From Microbacteriaceae bacterium (lineage in GTDB: Bacteria; Actinomycetota; Actinomycetes; Actinomycetales; Microbacteriaceae), in the NCBI GenBank assembly GCA_004297935.1, contig SCRE01000008.1:310001-374000 (forward strand): a stretch of 64,000 nucleotides of DNA. Direction: 5' to 3'. The translations under genes were made by a program, and so were the position numbers. The notes under the pieces are model-generated. The model searched no databases and was not told the origin of the DNA. It worked only from the letters and a program-made list of their open reading frames with translations. This document shows positions 9,640 through 17,477 of this stretch, piece after piece (within the stretch, counting starts at the first letter, position 1; each line of letters starts with the position of its first letter).

Positions 9640-9894
9640 CTACGCCTGCGCCACGATGTTGACGACCTTGCGGCCGCCCTTGTTGCCGAATTCGACCGCG
9701 CCTGCCGCGAGGGCGAACAGCGTGTCGTCACCGCCACGGCCGACGTTCACACCGGGGTGGAAGTGCGTGCCGCGCTGGCGGACGAGGATTTCGCCCGCGC
9801 CGACGACCTGGCCGCCGAACCGCTTGACGCCGAGGCGTTGAGCGTTCGAGTCGCGACCGTTACGAGTGGAGCTCGCTCCCTTTTTGTGTGCCAT
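9640..9894 (-). CDS. rpmA: 50S ribosomal protein L27
   Basis: The 84-residue protein starts [20 protein letters not shown] and contains [19 protein letters not shown] and GTHFHPG, the full L27 signature. Its N-terminal tail reaches the peptidyl-transferase centre. It has no Firmicute-type cleaved N-terminal extension. Located 21 nt after rplU, as in nearly all bacteria. Confidence 0.98.
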   Translation of the reverse strand: MAHKKGASSTRNGRDSNAQRLGVKRFGGQVVGAGEILVRQRGTHFHPGVNVGRGGDDTLFALAAGAVEFGNKGGRKVVNIVAQA

Positions 9895-9915
9895 GAGTTT
9901 CTCTCCCTCGCCTGA

Positions 9916-10224
9916 CTACTTGATACCCGTGACCTTGACGCGCGTCAATTCCTGGCGGTGTCCCTGGCGCTTCTTGTATCCGGTCTTGTTCTTGAACTTC
10001 TGGATCACGATCTTCGGGCCGCGGAGGTCTTCGAGAACCTCTGCGGTGACCGTGACCTTGGCCAGCGACGTGGCGTCGCTGGTGACCTTCGCACCGTCAA
10101 CAAGCAGCACTGCGGCCAACTCGACGTTGCCGTCCTTGTCAGCCTTGATCCGATCCATCGTCACGATGGTGCCGACCTCGACCTTTTCCTGCCGGCCGCC
10201 GGCGCGCACTACTGCGTAAACCAC
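9916..10224 (-). CDS. rplU: 50S ribosomal protein L21
   Basis: The 102-residue product [18 protein letters not shown] ends in the typical [24 protein letters not shown] tail of L21, an early 50S assembly protein that contacts 23S rRNA. The start is GTG at 10224, preceded by AGAAGTAGG. It is the first gene of the rplU-rpmA-obgE-proB-proA transcript; a promoter is visible at 10472-10500, leaving a leader of about 240 nt with several hairpins. Confidence 0.97.
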   Translation of the reverse strand: MVYAVVRAGGRQEKVEVGTIVTMDRIKADKDGNVELAAVLLVDGAKVTSDATSLAKVTVTAEVLEDLRGPKIVIQKFKNKTGYKKRQGHRQELTRVKVTGIK

Positions 10225-10471
10225 TCTAGGTACCTACTTCTCTGGGGAGCCCGACGGCTCCGATTGCTGCACTATCTTCGGAAAGTCACTGCTGATTGAC
10301 ACTGCTTGATGGACACTGCTTGAGCCGCCGCCTCCAGCAAGTCACCGCGTGCTATTGCTTACTGCTCGCACTGAGTCGCTGCCAGATGACGGCCGCCTCA
10401 CGTGGCGGCCGATCGTGCTCAGAAAACCGTGGGTGATCGTGCGAGCGTCGCCCAACACACACCAACAGTCG

Positions 10472-10500
10472 ACTTTACTCGATGCCTCGCCCTCGGTCAA
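10472..10500 (-). promoter_or_regulatory. Promoter of rplU operon
   Basis: On the minus strand TTGACC (10500-10495) and TAAAGT (10477-10472) are separated by exactly 17 nt, the best housekeeping-sigma match in this interval. Transcription would start near 10465, giving a leader of about 240 nt before rplU. Confidence 0.75.
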
Positions 10501-10540
10501 ACGCACCAGGGGCTTTGGCACTGTCGACAGATGCGCTGCC

Positions 10541-10625
10541 GGTTGGTCGAGTAACGAGCGTTAGCGAGTGTATCGAGACCTGGTAAGCCGGTCTCGACAC
10601 GCTCGTTCCTCGCTACTCGACCACC
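10541..10625. repeat. Dispersed palindromic repeat, inverted pair
   Basis: Left arm 10541-10580 runs GGTCGAGTAACGAGCG...GTATCGAGACC; right arm 10590-10625 is its near reverse complement (GGTCTCGACACGCTCG...GCTACTCGACCACC). The same GGTCGAGTA...GAGC...AGCGAG...TATCGAGACC unit recurs at 29867-29914 and 35756-35882, always between genes. Confidence 0.85.
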
Positions 10626-10697
10626 GCAATGGTGCGACCGGACGACTGTGCAAAGTCCCCGCAAACGCACCATGGTCTTCTCAAAGTCCGATACGCC

Positions 10698-10703
10698 TAT
10701 GAT
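10698..10703 (+). promoter_or_regulatory. -10 box TATGAT, leaderless start at 10711
   Basis: TATGAT ends 7 nt before ATG 10711, so transcription should begin at or next to the start codon. No Shine-Dalgarno is present. Confidence 0.55.
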
Positions 10704-10710
10704 CGGACGC

Positions 10711-11196
10711 ATGGTGGCGATGCGTGATCCGGGGCCGGTCGAGTTCGATGCGCTGATCCTGAGGAATACCGAGGTTGCGAACTCGAGTGCGTTTGTCGGC
10801 TTCCCGTTCGATGCGCGAGAGTTGTATGGGGTCGGCGGCCGAGTACCGGTGAAGGCGACGTTCGATGGTGTGCCTTACCGGGGTTCGTTGACCAAGATGG
10901 GCGGCGAGCATCTGTTGCTTGTGCTTGCCGAGATCCGAGAGGCAATCGGCAAGGATCGCGGCGATACCGTGCATGTGCGGGTCGAGCTGGACCAGGATCC
11001 CCGCGTCGTCGAACTCACGCCCGAGGTGGAGCTGGCGCTGCGGGACGTGGGCGCGATTGAGGCGTTCCGGGCGATGAGCTTCAGCCACCAGCGTCAGTAC
11101 GCGCTGTGGATCGAGGAGGCCAAGCGACCGGAGACTCGAGCCAGGCGAGTCGAGAAAACCGCGAGCGAGGTGCTCGCGGGCCGTCCGTCGCGCTGA
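10711..11196 (+). CDS. DUF1905 / YdeI-OmdA-type domain protein
   Basis: The protein joins an N-terminal DUF1905 beta-barrel-like domain (FDALILRNTEVANSSAFVGFPFDARELYGVGGRVPVKATFDGVPYRGSL) to a C-terminal helical YdeI/OmdA-like region in which SFSHQRQYALWIEEAKRPETRARRVEKT is diagnostic. The latter has been linked to bacteriocin resistance in some species, but the function is not established. ATG 10711 is preferred over upstream ATGs (10672, 10699) because TATGAT (10698-10703) lies 7 nt before it, which fits a leaderless transcript; that choice leaves 161 residues. Confidence 0.8.
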   Translation: MVAMRDPGPVEFDALILRNTEVANSSAFVGFPFDARELYGVGGRVPVKATFDGVPYRGSLTKMGGEHLLLVLAEIREAIGKDRGDTVHVRVELDQDPRVVELTPEVELALRDVGAIEAFRAMSFSHQRQYALWIEEAKRPETRARRVEKTASEVLAGRPSR

Positions 11197-11294
11197 CGAG
11201 GTCGGCTCCGGGCCGGGTAGCCACAGCCGGATCGGCCGCGTCGCCGACCAGAGCACGGCGCGCCGGCCGGACACGCGGATGCTCTGCCCCTTCT

Positions 11295-11300
11295 TAGAAT
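11295..11300 (+). promoter_or_regulatory. -10 box TAGAAT, leaderless start at 11307
   Basis: TAGAAT is followed by CGACAT and then ATG 11307; spacing 6 nt and no Shine-Dalgarno. Confidence 0.7.
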
Positions 11301-11306
11301 CGACAT

Positions 11307-11591
11307 ATGACCGTGCTCATCGATCAGCCGATGTGGCCAGCCCATGGCACATTCTGGTCGCATCTGGTCAGCGACGAATCACTGGCGGAACTCCACGCGT
11401 TCGCGGCCGCGAACGATCTGCCGGCACGCAGTTTCGACCGTGACCATTACGACGTCCCGCGGCGACGCTATGACGAACTGGTGGCCGCCGGCGCCTATCC
11501 GGTCCGCATGCGCGAGCTCGTGGAGCGGCTGCGCGAGAGCGGGTTGCGCATCACGCCCGCGCAGCGCAGGGCGGATCCGCTCGGGCGCTAG
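11307..11591 (+). CDS. DUF4031 domain protein
   Basis: A 94-residue conserved actinobacterial protein. It shows the DUF4031 pattern: MTVLIDQPMWPAHGTFWSHLVSD at the start, AAANDLPARSFDRDHYDVP, then YDELVAAGAYPVRMRELVERL and a basic end. The His/Asp-rich motifs resemble a small metal-binding fold but no activity is known. Its ATG directly follows a -10 box. It is convergent with rne, whose stop lies 54 nt away. Confidence 0.85.
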   Translation: MTVLIDQPMWPAHGTFWSHLVSDESLAELHAFAAANDLPARSFDRDHYDVPRRRYDELVAAGAYPVRMRELVERLRESGLRITPAQRRADPLGR

Positions 11592-11644
11592 ACCGATTGG
11601 TCCCCGGGCTTGGTCCCCAGGCCGAGCGGATGCCGCCGGTTCGC

Positions 11645-14197
11645 TCAGTCCGCCGGTCTCTGCGCGTCTGCGTCGCCACCCTGCTGCGGTGTGACGACCC
11701 CGCCGGTGAGCGACGCGGTCGTGACCCGGCGTCGACGGTTGCGGCCCTGACCGGGCTGTTTCGGCTCAGGCAGCGCCTCGAGCACGGTCTCCAACAGGTG
11801 CTCGGCCTCCTTGCTGGCCAACCGCGGCGTCGACGTCGTCGCAACCGTCACCGGGATGTCCAGGATGGCAACGGGCTCGACGGACGGTGCCGGAACGTCC
11901 GCGCCCGCCCCCGCGATGTGCTTCGCACGAGGCGCATCCGCGGCAGCAGGCTGCGTGACGGGTGCCTGCGCGGCGCCGGCATCCGCGGCGACCGCGCTGT
12001 CATCGTGCACGTGTGCGATCGTGCTGGCCGCGATCTGGGCGAGTGCGTTCTTCGCATCGTCCGTGATCGCGTGTGTCACGGGCGCGGTCTGCGACTGACC
12101 TGCACCAGAACCGTTCGATGAACCGCTCTTGCCTCGCCGGCGATCGTTCTGCGGCCCAGCCGCCGTGCGGTGCTTCACGACCGGGTCATGATGCACGATG
12201 ACACCGCGCCCTGCGCAGACCTCACAGGCTTCGCTGAAGGTCTCGAGCAGGCCGAGGCCGAGTTTCTTCCGGGTCATCTGCACAAGGCCGAGAGAGGTGA
12301 CCTCGGCAACCTGATGCTTCGTGCGGTCGCGGCTGAGACACTCGACCAGCCGTCGCAGGACCAGGTCCCGGTTGGTCTCGAGCACCATGTCGATGAAGTC
12401 GACGACGATGATGCCGCCGATGTCGCGCAACCGCAGTTGCCGCACGATCTCCTCGGCGGCCTCCAAGTTGTTCTTTGTCACGGTCTCCTCGAGGTTTCCG
12501 CCGGAGCCGACGAACTTGCCGGTGTTGACGTCGATGACCGTCATGGCCTCGGTACGGTCGATCACGAGAGAACCGCCCGACGGCAGCCACACCTTCCGCT
12601 CGAGCGCCTTCTCGATCTGCTCCGTGATGCGGTAGTGGTCGAACGGGTCGAGATCGCCCTCATACTTCTCGACCCGATCGAGCAGGTCGGGTGCGACCTG
12701 AGCGAGATAGCCCTCGATCGTCTCGCGTGCGTCGTCACCGGAGATGATCAGCTTGTTGAAGTCCTCGTTGAAGACGTCGCGAACGATCTTGATCAGCAGA
12801 TCCGGTTCGCTGTGCAGCAACGCAGGTGCGGATGCCGACTCGACCTTCGTGGAGATCGCAGCCCACTGTGCGGTCAGACGGTTGACGTCGACCGTGAGTT
12901 GGTCCTCGGTGGCGCCTTCCGCCGCAGTGCGCACGATGACCCCCACATTCTCGGGGAGCACGGCTTTCAGGATCTTCTTCAGTCGCGAGCGCTCGGTGTC
13001 GGGCAGCTTGCGGCTGATTCCGTTCATCGAACCGTTCGGCACGTAGACCAGATAACGGCCCGGCAGCGACACCTGGCTGGTGAGCCGGGCGCCCTTGTGG
13101 CCGACCGGGTCTTTGGTGACCTGAACGAGCACCTTGTCGCCGGGTTTCAGTGCGAGTTCGATGCGACGCGCCTGTTGCTTGCCTTCTGCGGAGTTCTCCG
13201 CTGCGGCATCCCAGTCGACCTCGCCGGAGTACAGCACGGCGTTGCGGCCGCGCCCGATGTCGACGAAGGCCGCCTCCATGCTCGGCAACACGTTCTGCAC
13301 ACGGCCGAGATAGACATTCCCGATCAGGGATGCTTCCTGCGACTTCGCCACATAGTGCTCCACGAGCACCTTGTCCTCGAGTACACCGATCTGGATCCGA
13401 CCGTTCTTCGACCGCACGACCATCTGCCGGTCGACCGATTCGCGGCGCGCCAAGAACTCGGCTTCTGTGATCACCGGACGCCGACGTCCGGCGTCCCGAC
13501 CGTCACGGCGGCGCTGCTTCTTCGCCTCGAGACGGGTCGAGCCCTTGACCCGTTGCGGCTCGGTGATCAGTTCCGGCTCGCGCGGCGTGCGCACCTTGAC
13601 CACGGTGTTCGCCGGGTCGTTCGCACCCGCCCGGCCGCCCTCCCCGGAACGCCGACGCGAACGACGACGCAGCGTGGGCGCATCGTCGTCGTCGCTGCGG
13701 CGATCCAGCGCCTCGTAGCCTCGGGCGTAGGGCGGCCCGGGCAGGAACGCGATGTCCGGCGCCTTGAACAAGATCGCCGTGCTGGGCAGTCCCGGCACGC
13801 TTGTCTCGGCGAGAGGTGCCTCCGAGTCGACGGGTGGCACGCCGGGGTCCGTCGGCGTGCGCGCAGCCACAGGGTCCGCGGTCAGAGCGCCCGCAGCGGA
13901 CGCACGCGGCGTCGCAGCGCCGTCCGGCGCAACAGAAGCATGCTGGGTCGTCGATGGCGCCGCGTTCGCAACAGCGCCATCCGCAACAGCGCCATCCGCA
14001 ACAGTGCCGTCGGCAACGGCGGTACCCGCTACGGCCGGGCCCGCCGGTGCGGTGTCGACGGGCGGCAGGGTCTGCGCGGACACTTCGGCCCGCTTGTGAG
14101 ACCTGCGGCCACCGAACAGTCTGCCGCGCTTCCTGGTACCCCCGTCAGCCTCCGCTTCATTCCTTGAATTCGTCGTGTTCTCTTCTTCATCCACCAT
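11645..14197 (-). CDS. rne: Ribonuclease E/G family endoribonuclease
   Basis: The 850-residue protein is the actinobacterial RNase E/G that starts most mRNA decay and helps rRNA/tRNA maturation. Domains: a disordered, Ala/Pro/basic N-terminal extension to about residue 290, an S1 domain (GNVYLGRVQNVLPSMEAAFVDIGRGRNAVLYSGEVDW), the DNase I-like catalytic part with DRTEAMTVIDVNTGKFVGSGG (metal-binding Asp) and DIGGIIVVDFIDM, and the Zn-link EVCAGRGVIV. A disordered C-terminal tail follows. The catalytic core is thus in the middle, as in mycobacterial RNase E. ATG 14197 follows GAGGAG. The neighbourhood rplU-rne-ndk matches M. tuberculosis. Confidence 0.95.
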   Translation of the reverse strand: MVDEEENTTNSRNEAEADGGTRKRGRLFGGRRSHKRAEVSAQTLPPVDTAPAGPAVAGTAVADGTVADGAVADGAVANAAPSTTQHASVAPDGAATPRASAAGALTADPVAARTPTDPGVPPVDSEAPLAETSVPGLPSTAILFKAPDIAFLPGPPYARGYEALDRRSDDDDAPTLRRRSRRRSGEGGRAGANDPANTVVKVRTPREPELITEPQRVKGSTRLEAKKQRRRDGRDAGRRRPVITEAEFLARRESVDRQMVVRSKNGRIQIGVLEDKVLVEHYVAKSQEASLIGNVYLGRVQNVLPSMEAAFVDIGRGRNAVLYSGEVDWDAAAENSAEGKQQARRIELALKPGDKVLVQVTKDPVGHKGARLTSQVSLPGRYLVYVPNGSMNGISRKLPDTERSRLKKILKAVLPENVGVIVRTAAEGATEDQLTVDVNRLTAQWAAISTKVESASAPALLHSEPDLLIKIVRDVFNEDFNKLIISGDDARETIEGYLAQVAPDLLDRVEKYEGDLDPFDHYRITEQIEKALERKVWLPSGGSLVIDRTEAMTVIDVNTGKFVGSGGNLEETVTKNNLEAAEEIVRQLRLRDIGGIIVVDFIDMVLETNRDLVLRRLVECLSRDRTKHQVAEVTSLGLVQMTRKKLGLGLLETFSEACEVCAGRGVIVHHDPVVKHRTAAGPQNDRRRGKSGSSNGSGAGQSQTAPVTHAITDDAKNALAQIAASTIAHVHDDSAVAADAGAAQAPVTQPAAADAPRAKHIAGAGADVPAPSVEPVAILDIPVTVATTSTPRLASKEAEHLLETVLEALPEPKQPGQGRNRRRRVTTASLTGGVVTPQQGGDADAQRPAD
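13967..14026. repeat. Four tandem 15-bp repeats inside rne
   Basis: The unit CGCAACAGCGCCATC occurs twice exactly (13967-13981, 13982-13996), then twice with changes (13997-14011, 14012-14026). It encodes the VADGA/VADGT repeat of the disordered N-terminal extension, in frame, so copy number may vary without breaking rne. Confidence 0.85.
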
Positions 14198-14620
14198 CGC
14201 TGGTGCAACTCCTCGACCGGAGACGGCGGCCGCGCCGTCGTCTCCGGGTGCCTTCCTCGAGCGGGATTCTCGCGCCTCGCGATCTCCCCGCCAATCCTTG
14301 GGTTACAGCAGCCGGCTGTTCGCTCGGGCTGCCTGTCTGTCTGTTTCAGGTGATCTGCCGGTTCCGACCCATCGGTTCGACCCGTCGGCCGTGCATCTCG
14401 GTCCTGCGTTTCGTGCTGGTTTACATACTGAGCACCAGGGGTGCCCGCTAAGCCTTTTTGGTTGCGCCTGCCTGAGCGCGGCCCAGGTGACGGACTCTAT
14501 TATCGCATGCCGTTCAAGCCGGGAGGGTCATTGACGGTGCACGAGCGCACGCCGGAGCCGCAACGGCCTGCCATCCGCCGGCGCAAGAAGGGGCAAAGGT
14601 CGCTATGCCATAATCCGAGG
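14198..14620. other. Gene-free interval: rne leader and VKOR promoter
   Basis: The minus strand carries the presumed rne leader. Just upstream of the rne ribosome site (about 14217-14250) is a GC-rich hairpin GGAGACG...CGTCTCC. A GATAAT on the minus strand at 14499-14504 is a possible -10, though no good -35 is seen; if used, the rne leader is about 300 nt. The right end holds the -10 box of the VKOR gene. No protein gene or known RNA family was recognised. Confidence 0.5.
14609..14614 (+). promoter_or_regulatory. -10 box CATAAT, leaderless start at 14621
   Basis: CATAAT is followed by CCGAGG and then GTG 14621. This fixes the VKOR start, which would otherwise be placed 60 codons upstream in an unconserved extension. 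Confidence 0.6.
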
Positions 14621-15226
14621 GTGTCGATCACCGAATCCGCCAAACGCCCGACCATCCTTGCCGTCTCGCTGATCGTGATGGGACTGATCGGCTTTTTCGC
14701 CGCCTTCATCCTGACGCTGGAGAAGTTCCAGCAGCTGGAGCACCCCGCCGCTCAACTCAGCTGCAACATCAACCCGCTGATCGGTTGCGGCAAGAATCTC
14801 GCGTCGTGGCAGGGCAGCGTTCTCGGCTTCCCCAATCCGCTGATCGGGGTGGCCGGCTGGACGGCCGCCATCGCCGTCGGCGTTTCGATTCTGGCCGGAG
14901 CACGATTCGCGCGATGGTTCTGGATGCTCTTCAATCTCGGTGTGATCGGTGCGATGGCCCTGATCTTCTTCCTCATCTCCGAGAGCCTGTATTCGCTGTT
15001 CGTGCTGTGCCCGTATTGCATGGTGACCTGGGCGGTGACCATCCCGACATTCTGGCTCGTGACGTTCTACAACCTCAAAGAGGGCAATATTCCCGTTCCG
15101 GCAGCCGCTCGCCGATTCTTCTCAGTCGCCTACTCCTGGGTACCGCTGATCACCCTCGTCTGTTATGCGATCGTCGCCGTGCTCGCGCAGATCCAGGTCA
15201 GTTGGATCCCGAACGCTTTCCGGTAA
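14621..15226 (+). CDS. Vitamin K epoxide reductase (VKOR) family membrane protein
   Basis: The 201-residue protein has the VKOR four-helix architecture: a first transmembrane helix after SITESAKRP, a periplasmic loop with the cysteine pair in LSCNINPLIGCGKNL, and the active-site CPYCMVTW (CxxC) at the start of the fourth helix, plus a fifth helix near the end. VKOR re-oxidises a DsbA-type thiol oxidase with quinone, replacing DsbB in actinobacteria. Start is the GTG at 14621 (see the -10 box). It converges with ndk, 18 nt apart. Confidence 0.9.
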   Translation: MSITESAKRPTILAVSLIVMGLIGFFAAFILTLEKFQQLEHPAAQLSCNINPLIGCGKNLASWQGSVLGFPNPLIGVAGWTAAIAVGVSILAGARFARWFWMLFNLGVIGAMALIFFLISESLYSLFVLCPYCMVTWAVTIPTFWLVTFYNLKEGNIPVPAAARRFFSVAYSWVPLITLVCYAIVAVLAQIQVSWIPNAFR

Positions 15227-15244
15227 TCGGTTCTCGGAACCTTC

Positions 15245-15664
15245 TCAGAACCAAAGCGCGAGTTCGCGCGCGGCCGACTCCGCCGAGTCGCTTCCGTGCA
15301 CGAGGTTCTGCTGGACCCGCAGGCCCCAGTCGCGCGCAAGGTCGCCGCGGATGGTACCCGGCGACGCCGTCGTCGGATCCGTCGCTCCGGCCAACGACCG
15401 GAATCCCTCGATGACGCGGTTGCCCGCCACCCTCATGGCGACGATCGGACCGGACTCCATGAACTCGACGAGCGGCTCGTAGAACGGCTTGCCCTCGTGC
15501 TCCGCGTAGTGCCTGGCGAGCAGGCCTCGATCCGCCTGCACCATCTTGAGATCGACAAGCGAATAGCCCTTCGCCTCGATGCGGCGCAGAATCTCCCCAG
15601 TCAGGCCGCGCGCGACGCCGTCCGGCTTGACGAGGACCAGGGTCTCTTCGACGATTGTGCTCAT
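15245..15664 (-). CDS. ndk: Nucleoside diphosphate kinase
   Basis: The 139-residue enzyme balances NTP pools by phosphate transfer through a histidine. Signatures: ETLVLVKPDGVARGLTGEI at the N-terminus, EHEGKPFYEPLVEFMESGPIVAM, and the C-terminal LVHGSDSAESAARELALWF. In place of the usual NxxHGSD active-site motif this end reads QQNLVHGSDS, with the catalytic His intact. ATG 15664 overlaps the upstream stop (ATGA), making it the last of four coupled genes ileS-folC-DUF4233-ndk. Confidence 0.96.
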   Translation of the reverse strand: MSTIVEETLVLVKPDGVARGLTGEILRRIEAKGYSLVDLKMVQADRGLLARHYAEHEGKPFYEPLVEFMESGPIVAMRVAGNRVIEGFRSLAGATDPTTASPGTIRGDLARDWGLRVQQNLVHGSDSAESAARELALWF

Positions 15665-16122
15665 TCGGGATTCTCCGTTTCGTTGGTGTCACCGTTGTCC
15701 GTTGCGGCATGGTCTGTTGCAGGGTGGTCCGTTGCGGCAGGGTCGGACAGACGGCTGTCGGATGCCGCGGCCTGCGCCGTCGGCGCCGCGTTCGTGCGGT
15801 CCAGCCGCTCGCCTGTGATCATGGCGTACGCCCACATCCCGGTGAAGATCGCGCCGACGATGAACATCATGCCGACGATGAACCCGGAGGCGATCACGAT
15901 CGCCTGCAGCGCCCAGCCCAGTGCGAAACCCCAGCGGTAACGCAGCAGACCGATCGTTGCCAGCATGACGACCACCAGCGCACCTCCTCCGCCGAGCGCG
16001 ACCGCGGGCGGCACTGCCTTCAAGCCGAAGGCGACGAGCGCGCCGAGGAACACCACGACGAATTCGAACCCGAGCACAATCTGCCCCAGGCCTTGCCGGG
16101 CGGAGCGACCGCGCGAACTCAC
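15661..16122 (-). CDS. DUF4233 small membrane protein
   Basis: A 153-residue membrane protein with four hydrophobic segments (QIVLGFEFVVVFLGALVAFGL, AVALGGGGALVVVMLATIGLL, FALGWALQAIVIASGFIVG, MFIVGAIFTGMWAYAM) and a polar C-terminal tail rich in Thr/Asp/Ala. It matches DUF4233, found between folC and ndk across actinobacteria (Rv2446c in M. tuberculosis). The start is the GTG of a GTGA overlap with folC. The tail has a degenerate DPAATDHPATDHAATDNGD repeat. Function unknown. Confidence 0.88.
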   Translation of the reverse strand: MSSRGRSARQGLGQIVLGFEFVVVFLGALVAFGLKAVPPAVALGGGGALVVVMLATIGLLRYRWGFALGWALQAIVIASGFIVGMMFIVGAIFTGMWAYAMITGERLDRTNAAPTAQAAASDSRLSDPAATDHPATDHAATDNGDTNETENPE

Positions 16123-17477
16123 GAGGTGGCCTTCCACCGGCGATCCTCTGCCAGCGCCATCGCGTCGCCGATCAGTGTGATCGAGCCGGTGACCACGACG
16201 GCGCGGCGCGGCGCGAGCGCTGCCCATTCCCGGGCGGCTTCGATCGCCTCGCCCAGGTCATCGTAGGAGCTGACGGACTCGTGCGTCCATTCCTCGATGT
16301 GCTCCGCGAGCTCGTCGAACGGTGCGGAGCGCTCGGAGTGCGACTGCGTCACGAAGATCCTCGTCGCGAGCGGTGACAATGCGTCCATGATGCCCCGAGC
16401 GTCTTTGTCGCGCAGGATGCCGACGACGAAGCCGATCTCGTCGAAGTCGAAATAGCGAGGCAGCGCAGCAGCCAATGTCTGCGCGCCCGCCGGATTGTGC
16501 GCGGCATCGACGAGAATAGTCGGTTCGACGCCCACCAGCTGCAGCCGGCCCGGCGAGGTCGCGGCGGCCAGACCCTCCTCGATCAGATCGTGCCCCAGTT
16601 CCTGCGTGCCGTCGCCGAGGAAGGACTCGACCGCCGCGATCGCCACCGCTGCGTTCTGCGCCTGGTGAGCGCCGTAGAGCGGCAGGAACAGGTCTTCGTA
16701 CACGCCGGCACGGCCACGCACGCTGATCAGCTGTCCGCCGACGGCAACAGCGGTGGACAGCACGTCGAACCCGTCGGGCTGTGCCGTGAGCGATGCCTCG
16801 CGCAACGCCGCGGCGTTCTCCAGTTCGGCGAGCGCCTCGGCCGGCTGCGCGGAGCTGACGACGATCGCGGCGGGTTTGATGATGCCTGACTTGGTTCGCG
16901 CGATCTCGGCAACGGTGTTGCCCAGCCGATTCTGGTGATCCAGCGAGATCGGCGTGAAGACCGCCACGTCACCGTCTCCGACATTGGTGGAGTCCCATTC
17001 CCCGCCCATGCCGACCTCGATGACCGCGACGTCCACCGGGGCATCCGCGAAACATGAGAAGGCGAGGATGGTCAACACCTCGAAGAACGTCAGCCGCGTC
17101 TCGCCTGCGCCGGCCAGCTCATCGTCCACCATGCGCAGGTAGGGCAACACGTCTTGCCAGTTGCGCACGAGCGCCTCGTCACCGATCGGCTCACCGTCGA
17201 TGACGATCCGCTCATTGAAGCGGACCAGATGCGGGCTCGTGAACAGTCCGGTGCGCAATCCGTAGGCGCGCAGGATGCTCTCGGCGATCCGGCTCGTGCT
17301 CGTCTTGCCGTTCGTTCCGGTCACGTGGATGATCGGGAACGCCCGCTGCGGGTCGCCGAGCAGCTCGAGCGCGCGCCGGGTCGGCGCAAGGCGCGGTTGC
17401 GGGGAGCCTTCCCCCAGCCGTTCCAGGATCGTCTGGTAGACGGCGTCGCTTGCCTCACGGAACTGGTCGTCGCTCAT
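16119..17477 (-). CDS. folC: Folylpolyglutamate / dihydrofolate synthase FolC
   Basis: The 452-residue Mur-ligase-family enzyme adds glutamate to folates and makes dihydrofolate. It has the P-loop in [42 protein letters not shown] (the Mur ligase Asp/His pattern) and [17 protein letters not shown] in the C-terminal domain. ATG 17477 overlaps the ileS stop (ATGA) and its own stop overlaps the DUF4233 start, so it is tightly coupled on both sides. Confidence 0.95.
   Translation of the reverse strand: MSDDQFREASDAVYQTILERLGEGSPQPRLAPTRRALELLGDPQRAFPIIHVTGTNGKTSTSRIAESILRAYGLRTGLFTSPHLVRFNERIVIDGEPIGDEALVRNWQDVLPYLRMVDDELAGAGETRLTFFEVLTILAFSCFADAPVDVAVIEVGMGGEWDSTNVGDGDVAVFTPISLDHQNRLGNTVAEIARTKSGIIKPAAIVVSSAQPAEALAELENAAALREASLTAQPDGFDVLSTAVAVGGQLISVRGRAGVYEDLFLPLYGAHQAQNAAVAIAAVESFLGDGTQELGHDLIEEGLAAATSPGRLQLVGVEPTILVDAAHNPAGAQTLAAALPRYFDFDEIGFVVGILRDKDARGIMDALSPLATRIFVTQSHSERSAPFDELAEHIEEWTHESVSSYDDLGEAIEAAREWAALAPRRAVVVTGSITLIGDAMALAEDRRWKATS

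Larger units (their letters stand above)
10225..10710. other. Gene-free interval: rplU leader and promoter plus an inverted repeat
   Basis: No protein gene is supported here. Read on the minus strand it holds the rplU leader: a hairpin at 10246-10261 (GGAGCC/GGCTCC, 4-nt loop), near-identical copies of CAAGCAGTGTC around 10289-10325, and an 8-bp stem at 10390-10411. The sigma-70-type promoter lies at 10472-10500. Further right (10541-10625) is a large inverted repeat of the dispersed family described separately. Confidence 0.7.

Noticed and set aside
12170-14167. A 665-codon open frame on the plus strand opposite rne
   Set aside because: It mirrors the codon structure of rne in GC-rich DNA, has no recognisable domain and no promoter or ribosome site; the rne protein is clearly conserved.
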